From HRBIN24 sp035574155 (GTDB lineage Bacteria; Chloroflexota; Dehalococcoidia; SM23-28-2; HRBIN24), in NCBI GenBank assembly GCA_035574155.1, contig DATLZD010000052.1:1-45978 (forward strand): a stretch of 45,978 nucleotides of DNA, in the 5' to 3' direction. The notes under the pieces are model-generated. The model saw nothing but the letters and a program-made list of their open reading frames with translations. It had not been told where the DNA came from and ran no database searches. The stretch's first letter is position 1. Every line of letters starts with the position of its first letter. A program made the position numbers and the translations under genes. Shown here piece after piece: positions 40,321 to 45,978 of the stretch.

Positions 40321-41169
40321 CTAGCCGATGCGACCGGTGATGTAGGCCTCGGTCCGTGGGTCCCTGGGGTTGGTGAACACCTCGCGGGTGGGGCCGAACT
40401 CCACCAGATAGCCGGCCCGGTCCTCGTCCATCATCAGGACCGCCGTGTAGTCGGAGACCCGCGCTGCCTGCTGCATGTTGTGGGTGACGATGACGATGGT
40501 GTAGCGCTCCGACAGCTCCCGCATCAGGTCCTCGATCTTGAGGGTGGCGATGGGGTCCAGGGCGGAGCAGGGCTCGTCCATCAGCACCACCTCAGGCTCC
40601 ACGGCGATGGCCCTGGCGATGCACAGCCGCTGCTGCTGGCCCCCCGAGAGGCGCAGGGCGTTCTGGCCCAGCTTGTCCCGCACCTCGTCCCAAAGGGCGG
40701 CGGCCCGCAGGCTGCGCTCCACCGCCTCCCGCAGGTTGCCCCGGTAACCGTTGATGCGCAGACCGAAGGCCACGTTTTCGAATATCGACTTGGGGAAGGG
40801 GTTGGGCTTCTGAAAGACCATGCCGATGCGGCTGCGCACCTCCACCGGGTCCACGCCCGGGGCGTAGATGTCCTGACCTTCGAACAACACCTGCCCCTCC
40901 ACCCTGGCGCCGGGCACCAGCTCGTGCATCCGGTTCAGGCAGCGGATGAGGGTGCTTTTGCCGGAGCCCGAGGGACCGATGATGGCGGTTATGCGCCGCC
41001 GCGGCACCCTCAGGTCTATGCCCTTGACGGCCCGGAAGGGGCCATACCAGGCGCTGAGGCCGCGCACCTCTATGACCGCCTCCTCCTCGCTGGGGGGCCT
41101 CAGCGCCTCCCGTTCCACCCGGGGGACAGGCACCTGCACCGACGGTCCAGGCGCTTCCTGGCTCACCAC
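40321..41169 (-). CDS. pstB: Phosphate ABC transporter ATP-binding protein
   Basis: PstB is the ATPase of the high-affinity phosphate importer. The 282-residue protein has Walker A G-P-S-G-S-G-K-S-T at 65-73, the Q-loop Q-K-P-N-P-F, and the signature R-L-S-G-G-Q-Q-Q-R-L-C-I-A-R-A. Walker B V-V-L-M-D-E-P-C-S-A-L-D-P and the switch His in V-T-H-N-M-Q-Q-A follow. The first ~30 residues are a variable extension. The start at GTG 41169, with AAAGGAGG just upstream, overlaps the pstA stop; the same frame stays open through pstA, but that extension has no family match. GTG 41166 is an equal alternative. Confidence 0.95.
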   Translation of the reverse strand: MVSQEAPGPSVQVPVPRVEREALRPPSEEEAVIEVRGLSAWYGPFRAVKGIDLRVPRRRITAIIGPSGSGKSTLIRCLNRMHELVPGARVEGQVLFEGQDIYAPGVDPVEVRSRIGMVFQKPNPFPKSIFENVAFGLRINGYRGNLREAVERSLRAAALWDEVRDKLGQNALRLSGGQQQRLCIARAIAVEPEVVLMDEPCSALDPIATLKIEDLMRELSERYTIVIVTHNMQQAARVSDYTAVLMMDEDRAGYLVEFGPTREVFTNPRDPRTEAYITGRIG

Positions 41170-42053
41170 TGGCGCCTCCTTTCTGACCAGTAGCGGATGG
41201 CGATGGCCACGGCGTTCATCCCCAGCAGCACCGCCAGCAAGACGATGATGCCAGCGGCAGCCGCCTGGTGGAAGGCAGGCTGCGGGCGCGATATCCAGTT
41301 GAAGATCTGGATGGGGAGCACGGTGAAGGAGTCCAAAGGGCCGCGAGGGTCGAAGGGCACGAACAGCAGCGCCCCCACCGTTATCAGGGGCGCCGTCTCG
41401 CCGATGGCCCGCGACAGGGCCAGGATCACTCCCGTCATCATGGGGCCCAGGGCCGCCGGCAGCACCTGGTGCCACACCGTCTGCCACGGCGTGGCCCCCA
41501 GCGCCAGGGAGGCCTCGCGGATACTGTAGGGCACCGCCCGCAGCCCCTCCCGCGCCGACACGATGACGATGGGCAGCACCACCAGCGACAGGGTGAGGGC
41601 GCCCGCCAGCACAGTCCTCCCCAGGTCCATGGCCCGCACGAACAGGGCCAGCCCCAGCAGCCCGTAGACGATGGACGGCACCCCGGCCAGGTTGTTGATG
41701 TTGGTCTCGATAAGGCGCGTCAGCCAGTTGCGGGGCGCGAACTCCTCTAGGTAGATGGCCGCCCCGATGCCCACCGGCACCGCCAGAACGCCCGTCAGCC
41801 CCACCACCCAGAGGGACCCCAGCAGGGCGGACCGTATGCCTGCCCGGCTGGCGATGCGGGAGGGATAGCTGGTGATGAAGTCCCAAGACAGCCGGTCCAG
41901 CCCGTCCCGGGCCACCACCACCAGCAGCAGGACCAGGGCGGCGATGCCGGCGGCCGCCGCCAGTCGCAGCAGCACCCCTGCCGCCACCCCCGCAACGTTC
42001 CGGAGCAGCAGCCGCCGACGCCACTCCTGGCCGCGGGCCGTCGCCGTCGTCAT
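41163..42053 (-). CDS. pstA: Phosphate ABC transporter permease PstA
   Basis: PstA is one of two membrane subunits of the phosphate importer. The 296-residue protein has six hydrophobic segments and the EAA loop S-I-R-E-A-S-L-A-L-G-A-T-P-W-Q. G-V-P-S-I-V-Y-G-L-L-G and S-R-A-I-G-E-T-A-P are PstA signatures. The ATG at 42053 overlaps the pstC stop (ATGA), so translation is coupled; a longer in-frame reading to 42086 is unnecessary. It begins with an Arg-rich cytoplasmic tail. Confidence 0.95.
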   Translation of the reverse strand: MTTATARGQEWRRRLLLRNVAGVAAGVLLRLAAAAGIAALVLLLVVVARDGLDRLSWDFITSYPSRIASRAGIRSALLGSLWVVGLTGVLAVPVGIGAAIYLEEFAPRNWLTRLIETNINNLAGVPSIVYGLLGLALFVRAMDLGRTVLAGALTLSLVVLPIVIVSAREGLRAVPYSIREASLALGATPWQTVWHQVLPAALGPMMTGVILALSRAIGETAPLITVGALLFVPFDPRGPLDSFTVLPIQIFNWISRPQPAFHQAAAAGIIVLLAVLLGMNAVAIAIRYWSERRRQW

Positions 42054-42985
42054 TCGTAGACCTCCCGGAAGCGGGACAGGAGCCACTGGGCGGCCACGTT
42101 CAGGCCCAGGGTGCAGGCGAAGAGGGCTAGCCCCACGGCGAAGATGGTCTTGTACTCCAGGCTACCGGCGGGGGTGTCGCCTAGACTCACCTGCACGATG
42201 TAGGCCGGCAGGGCCTGCATGGCCTCCAGCGGGTTCCAGGACAGGTTGGGGACGTTGCCGGCAGCGATGGTGACGATCATCGTCTCGCCCACCGCCCTCG
42301 CCATGGCTAGCACCACCGCCGCCACTATGCCCGAGAGGGCCGCCGGCAGCACCACGCGCACCGCCACTTCGAAGCGGTTGCTGCCCAGGGCGTAGCCTGC
42401 CTCCCGCAGCGAGCCAGGCACCGCCCGCATGGCGTCCTCCGACAGGGAGGAGACCAGGGGCAGGAGCAGGACCGACATGGCCAGGGCCGCCGACAGGGCG
42501 CTGAACAGGGTCTGTTGTCCCAACAGCCGCTGCAGCACCTCCGGGGCGATGAAGGTGATGGCGAAATAGCCGTAGACGACCGTGGGGATGCCTGCCAGCA
42601 CCTCCAGGGCGGGCTTGAGGACGGCCCGCACTCGCGGCGAGGCGTACTCGCTCAGGTAGATGGCCGCCCCCAGGCCCACCGGCACCGCCACCGCCAGTGC
42701 CAGGGCCGATATGAGGAAGGTGGCCGACAGAAGGGGCAGAACGCCGAAGTGCTTCTCCACGAAGAGGGGCGTCCAGCGCGTCTCCGTAAGGAACTCGACG
42801 ATGGAGACCTCGCGGAAAAAGCCTACCGCCTCCTCCACCAGGACCACCACGATGCCCACGGTGGTGAAGATCGACAGGGCGGCACACAGGAAGAGGAGGG
42901 CCAGGATAGGCGCCTCCTGCAGCCGCAAGAGGCGACGGCGGCGTGGCGAGCGCCGCACCGCCGCAGGGGCCTCCGCTGTGGCCAT
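42050..42985 (-). CDS. pstC: Phosphate ABC transporter permease PstC
   Basis: PstC is the second membrane subunit. The 311-residue protein has six hydrophobic segments, starting with an Arg-rich cytoplasmic N-terminus. Family motifs are G-I-P-T-V-V-Y-G-Y-F-A, the EAA loop S-L-R-E-A-G-Y-A-L-G-S-N-R-F, and A-R-A-V-G-E-T-M-I-V-T-I-A-A-G. The ATG at 42985 follows GAGAGGTAG, which overlaps the end of pstS. It lies between pstS and pstA in the standard order. Confidence 0.95.
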   Translation of the reverse strand: MATAEAPAAVRRSPRRRRLLRLQEAPILALLFLCAALSIFTTVGIVVVLVEEAVGFFREVSIVEFLTETRWTPLFVEKHFGVLPLLSATFLISALALAVAVPVGLGAAIYLSEYASPRVRAVLKPALEVLAGIPTVVYGYFAITFIAPEVLQRLLGQQTLFSALSAALAMSVLLLPLVSSLSEDAMRAVPGSLREAGYALGSNRFEVAVRVVLPAALSGIVAAVVLAMARAVGETMIVTIAAGNVPNLSWNPLEAMQALPAYIVQVSLGDTPAGSLEYKTIFAVGLALFACTLGLNVAAQWLLSRFREVYE

Positions 42986-42986
42986 G

Positions 42987-44000
42987 CTACCTCTCCCTCG
43001 TCAGCACATCCTCGATGCGCAGGCCCGGGGTCACTCCCTGGAAGACGGTGCCGGTCCTGCGGGCCTGCCAGCGTTCGCGCACCAGATCGTAGGCGGTGCT
43101 GGGCAGGGGGACGTAGCCTACCTCCCTGGCCAGGTCAGCGGCTGTCTCCAGATAGAAGTCCACGAAGGCCTGCACTTCGGGCCGCTCGGCCGACCTGGCG
43201 CTGACGTAGATGAACAGGGGACGCGACAGCGGCCGGTAGGTGCCGTTGATGACATTTTCCACAGACGGCTCCACACAGCCCTGGCCTCCGTCCACCTTCA
43301 GGGCCTTGAGACGAGATCGGTTCTCCAGGTAATAGGCCAGGCCGAAGTAGCCCAGGGCATTGGGGTCGCCGGCCACGCCCTGGACCAGCACGTTGTCGTC
43401 CTCGCTGGCCGTGTAGTCGCCGCGGCTGGCGTCCTCCTTGCCCACGATGGCCTCGGTGAAGTAGTCGAAGGTGCCCGAGTCGGTGCCGGCGCCGTAGAGC
43501 CGCAGGGGCCGGTCTGGCCAGGCCGGGTTCACCTGGCTCCAGCGGGTGATGGTGCCCTGGGCGGCCGGCTCCCACATCTTCTTCAGCTCGGCCACCGTGA
43601 TGCAGTCCACCCAGTCGTTGGCCGGGTTGACTACCACCGACAGGGCATCGAAGGCCACCGGCAGCTCGATGAAATCTATGCCGTTGTTGCGGCAGGCGTC
43701 TATCTCCTGCTGACGGATGGGGCGGGAGGCGTCCGATATGTCCGTCTCGCCATTGCAGAACTTCTGGAACCCTCCGCCCGTCCCCGAGATGCCCACCACC
43801 ACCTCCACACCCGGCTCCTCCCTGCGGAACTCCTCGGCCACCGCCTCGCTGATGGGAAAGACGGTGCTGGAGCCATCGACGATGATGCGCCCGGACAGGC
43901 GCGAGCTGTCGCCCTGGGACCCACAGGCCGCCACCAGGGCGACCACCAGGGCCAGGGCCGCGATGCCGAACCCGCGCAGGTGCGGGGAGTGCACGTCCAC
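42987..44000 (-). CDS. pstS: Phosphate-binding lipoprotein PstS
   Basis: PstS captures phosphate outside the membrane for PstCAB. The 337-residue protein has a signal peptide with lipobox V-A-A-C (C26). Ligand-binding motifs are D-G-S-S-T-V-F-P-I near residue 42 and G-T-G-G-G-F-Q-K-F near 73-81. D-I-S-D-A-S-R-P-I and G-T-D-S-G-T-F-D also occur. The GTG at 44000 has GAGGAGGG 5-8 nt upstream. It is first in the pst operon, directly downstream of the TTAAC repeat array, consistent with PhoP/PhoB control. Confidence 0.95.
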   Translation of the reverse strand: MDVHSPHLRGFGIAALALVVALVAACGSQGDSSRLSGRIIVDGSSTVFPISEAVAEEFRREEPGVEVVVGISGTGGGFQKFCNGETDISDASRPIRQQEIDACRNNGIDFIELPVAFDALSVVVNPANDWVDCITVAELKKMWEPAAQGTITRWSQVNPAWPDRPLRLYGAGTDSGTFDYFTEAIVGKEDASRGDYTASEDDNVLVQGVAGDPNALGYFGLAYYLENRSRLKALKVDGGQGCVEPSVENVINGTYRPLSRPLFIYVSARSAERPEVQAFVDFYLETAADLAREVGYVPLPSTAYDLVRERWQARRTGTVFQGVTPGLRIEDVLTRER

Positions 44001-44043
44001 GTGTTCCCTCCTCGTATCCCCTCCTAGTGTGCGGGGGCCAGCT

Positions 44044-44080
44044 TTAACGGCGTGTTAACGGGGCTTAACGCTGGGTAAAA
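44044..44080 (-). promoter_or_regulatory. Pho box 1 upstream of pstS
   Basis: On the plus strand TTAAC starts at 44044, 44055 and 44065, followed by a degenerate GTAAAA at 44075-44080. The ~11-bp period is that of PhoB/PhoP tandem binding sites. It covers 44-80 nt before the pstS start, about 10 nt upstream of a possible -10 (CACACT on the minus strand), and overlaps the last codon of the phosphatase gene. Confidence 0.7.
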
Positions 44081-44787
44081 TCTGGGACGCCGCCGTCCCA
44101 CAGGTGGGCACAGTCCCCCACGGTCTGGATGGCCGCCCTGTTCCCGGACACCCTCACCACCGTCAGGGAGGTGTGCTCGGGCAGGAAGAAGATGTCCCGG
44201 GGCACGTCCAACACGAAGCTGAGGCAGAGGTTGATCACCCCACCGTGGCAGACCACCACCACCCTCTGCCCCGGGTGCCGCGCCACGATGCCGTCCAGCG
44301 CCCTGCGGACCCGCAGCCGGAAGCGGTGGGACGGCTCGAAGCCGGGCAGCGTGTCCCACCTGGGTGAGGCCAGCAGACGCCGGGCCAGGTCTTGGACCAG
44401 CTCCTCGCGGTCGTGGCCGCGGAAGGCCGTCCGCAGGCGGGCCATGTCCGTTTCCACCTCGCGCAGGTCGGCGACGGTCTCTACGGCCAGACCGGTGGCC
44501 TCGGCCACCGCCCGGGCCGTCTCCTGGGCACGGCGCAGCGGCGAGGCGTAGAGGGCGTCGATGCGCGTGCCGGCCAGCCGACGGGCCAGCTGCTGGGCCT
44601 GCCAGCGCCCCCGCTCCGAGAGGGGCGGGTCGTAGCTGGCCGCATCGGGCGTGATGGGGGCCGCCTCGCCGTGGCGGACCAGCACCAGCTCGGTGGCATC
44701 GGGCGCCACGTGGCGGAACAGGCGGGTGAAGAGGTCTCCCTGGCCGGTGACCAGGGTCTCCTTGGGCCTATCGGGTGCCTTCTGCAT
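44065..44787 (-). CDS. Histidine phosphatase family protein in the PHO cluster
   Basis: This 240-residue protein belongs to the histidine phosphatase superfamily (phosphoglycerate mutase/phosphatase). The phospho-His motif is V-R-H-G-E at 37-41 (R38, H39). The second catalytic His181 is in V-V-V-C-H-G-G, with Y-A-S-P-L-R-R-A near 80-87 and S-H-R-F-R-L-R-V-R-R before it. The start was set at ATG 44787, with AAAGGAGGGAGG upstream. An Ala/acid-rich N-terminus precedes the fold. Placed between PhoR and PstS and preceded by its own TTAAC array, it is probably a phosphate-scavenging phosphatase rather than a glycolytic mutase (inference). No signal peptide, so cytoplasmic. Confidence 0.85.
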   Translation of the reverse strand: MQKAPDRPKETLVTGQGDLFTRLFRHVAPDATELVLVRHGEAAPITPDAASYDPPLSERGRWQAQQLARRLAGTRIDALYASPLRRAQETARAVAEATGLAVETVADLREVETDMARLRTAFRGHDREELVQDLARRLLASPRWDTLPGFEPSHRFRLRVRRALDGIVARHPGQRVVVVCHGGVINLCLSFVLDVPRDIFFLPEHTSLTVVRVSGNRAAIQTVGDCAHLWDGGVPDFTQR

Positions 44788-44837
44788 TTCCTCCCTCCTT
44801 TCACCCACCATGCTAGACCCCCACCGTCGCCCTATCC

Positions 44838-44874
44838 TCAACGCGATGTTAACGGCCAGTTAGCGCAGGTAAAA
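44838..44874 (-). promoter_or_regulatory. Pho box 2 upstream of the histidine phosphatase gene
   Basis: On the plus strand TCAAC (44838), TTAAC (44849) and TTAGC (44860) recur at exactly 11 bp, with GTAAAA at 44869-44874. It matches the array before pstS and lies 51-87 nt before the ATG at 44787, just past the phoR stop. Confidence 0.65.
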
Positions 44875-44885
44875 GTTGCGGACCT

Positions 44886-45978
44886 TCAGCCCCCCAGCGG
44901 GAGAAAGATGGTGAAGGTGGCCCCCTGGCCAGCAGCGCTTTCGGCCCAGACCCGCCCGCCGTGGGCCTCCACGATGTGCTTGACGATGGCCAGGCCGAGG
45001 CCAGCGCCAGGCCGCCGACGGGAGCGGTCGGCCTTGTAGAACCGCTCGAAGACGCGGGGGAGGTCGCCGGGCTCGATGCCCACCCCCGTGTCCCTGACCG
45101 TAACGAGCACGCCACCGTCGGTCTCCCCCGCCGCTACCGTCACCGAGCCGCCTGCCGGGGTGAACTTGATGGCGTTGTCCAGCAGGTTGAGGACGGCGCG
45201 CTCCAGCCGCTCGGCGTCCCCCTGGACGGTAGGCAATTGGGACGGCAGGTCCAGCTCCAGGACCAGGCCCGCCTCGCGGGCACGGGGGGCCATCCGCTCC
45301 ACCGCCCGGGCGAGCACCGTCATCAGGTCCACCGGTGACGGGACGAAGGCGTCCACCCCAGCCTCCAGACGCGACAGCTCCAGCAGCTCCTCCACTAGGC
45401 GGGCCATGCGTTCGGTCTCCTCCTCGGCACGGGCGAGGAACAGCTCGCAGGCCTGGGGGTCGTCCTTAGCGCCGGTCCGCAGGGCCTCCAGGGCCGACTT
45501 CAAGGCAGCGAGGGGGGTGCGCAACTCATGGGACACGTTGGCCACGAAGTCGCGGCGCACCTGGTCCACGCGGCGCAGCTCCGTCAGGTCGCGGAGGGAA
45601 ACCAGCAGGCGCCCGCCGCTCCCCACGGCGGCCGCCGTCAGCTCCAGGGGCCGGCCGCCCGGCCCCTCCACCGTGAGGGAGGCGGCGCCGCCTTCCCTCC
45701 GCACCCTGCGCAGGGCGTCCACCGCTTCCTCCTGCGGCAGGAACCACGACAGCGGCTGGGCTGCCAGGACGGCAGCCTCATGGCCCAGGAGGGCGCTGGC
45801 GGCGGCGTTGCTGAAGCGGACGCGGCCCTCGGCGTCCAGCAGCAGCAGGGCATACGGGGCGGCGTCCAGGGCCGCCGCGAGCAGGTCCCGTTCCTGGCGG
45901 GCACTCTGGAGGGCCTCAGCCACGGCGCCCAGCGGCCCGGCCATCTCCGGGGGCATATCGGCCGGCGGGGGCTGGCCG
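44886..45978 (-). CDS. phoR: PhoR-type sensor histidine kinase, N-terminus cut by window edge
   Basis: This is a two-component kinase, probably controlling the PHO regulon. The visible 356+ residues contain a helical linker, a PAS domain (about 30-130: A-L-L-L-L-D-A-E-G-R-V-R-F-S-N), and a HisKA domain with the phospho-acceptor in N-V-S-H-E-L-R-T-P-L. A HATPase_c domain follows with the N-box N-L-L-D-N-A-I-K-F-T-P, G1 D-T-G-V-G-I and G2 G-A-G-L-G-L-A-I. The frame is open to the window edge without a stop, and no membrane helices are visible, so the N-terminal sensor part lies beyond 45978. Domain order and linkage to pstSCAB-phoU identify PhoR. The response regulator is not in the window. Confidence 0.9.
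   Translation of the reverse strand, partial: GQPPPADMPPEMAGPLGAVAEALQSARQERDLLAAALDAAPYALLLLDAEGRVRFSNAAASALLGHEAAVLAAQPLSWFLPQEEAVDALRRVRREGGAASLTVEGPGGRPLELTAAAVGSGGRLLVSLRDLTELRRVDQVRRDFVANVSHELRTPLAALKSALEALRTGAKDDPQACELFLARAEEETERMARLVEELLELSRLEAGVDAFVPSPVDLMTVLARAVERMAPRAREAGLVLELDLPSQLPTVQGDAERLERAVLNLLDNAIKFTPAGGSVTVAAGETDGGVLVTVRDTGVGIEPGDLPRVFERFYKADRSRRRPGAGLGLAIVKHIVEAHGGRVWAESAAGQGATFTIFLPLGG

Noticed and set aside
39661..41193. 510-codon plus-strand open frame opposite phoU and pstB
   Set aside because: His/Leu/Val-rich shadow with no recognisable domain, antisense to two clear genes.
41170..42024. N-terminal extension of the pstB frame through pstA
   Set aside because: The extension is out-of-frame translation of pstA; PstB similarity starts after the GTG at 41169, which has its own AAAGGAGG site.
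1..45978. CRISPR arrays, insertion sequences, phage or toxin-antitoxin modules
   Set aside because: No regularly spaced repeats, transposase, integrase, cas or toxin-like genes were found on either strand.

Overview
The window is a high-GC bacterial chromosome segment of about 46 kb. The gene set suggests Chloroflexota, perhaps a Dehalococcoidia-like lineage. The clues are an RtcB/archease pair, a DRTGG-domain protein, an F420-type LLM oxidoreductase, several CaiB/BaiF CoA-transferases and crotonases, Tat-exported family 5 solute-binding lipoproteins and an aroQ-pepP-efp string. This assignment is an inference from content; no rRNA gene is present. No intergenic stretch exceeds 300 bases. No CRISPR array, transposase or integrase was seen.

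Layout. 125-3611 (+): thioredoxin-fold protein, archease, alpha/beta hydrolase, RNA ligase RtcB. 3608-8521 (-): a tightly overlapped housekeeping operon, rlmD-like, maf, pcrA/uvrD, mscS. 8620-13692: two zinc-ribbon proteins, a DRTGG protein, and an operon of xseA, xseB, a PHP phosphoesterase and a PurN-like formyltransferase. 13811-15600 (-): MarR and HxlR regulators and a crotonase. 15832-19578 (+): a family 5 solute-binding protein with two permeases, behind a strong promoter and a palindrome. 19673-22040 (+): a GT-C-type membrane glycosyltransferase and a TetR regulator. 22202-28366 (-): an operon that interleaves a second binding protein and permease pair with two family III CoA-transferase/racemase genes. 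Neither transporter has ATPase genes nearby.

28560-31821: tRNA-Phe diverges from an LLM oxidoreductase-aroQ-pepP-efp operon. 31822-34475: an AT-rich island with one secreted subtilisin-like protease and its own promoter, a dyad at the start site and a foldable leader. It abuts a tRNA cluster (Asn, Gln, Leu, Gly) and looks acquired. 34924-38657 (-): a DsrE-like protein, a MenB/BadI-type crotonase and an orphan molybdopterin hydroxylase subunit. 38801-39322 (-): a DinB protein. 39562-45978 (-): the phosphate regulon (PhoR kinase cut by the window edge, histidine phosphatase, pstSCAB, phoU), with two sets of 11-bp-spaced TTAAC repeats that look like Pho boxes.

Together: a housekeeping core carries modules for carboxylate or peptide uptake and CoA-ester metabolism, RNA repair, phosphate starvation and one foreign secreted protease. 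Several genes have a -10 element only 7-10 nt before the start codon, which suggests leaderless mRNAs.
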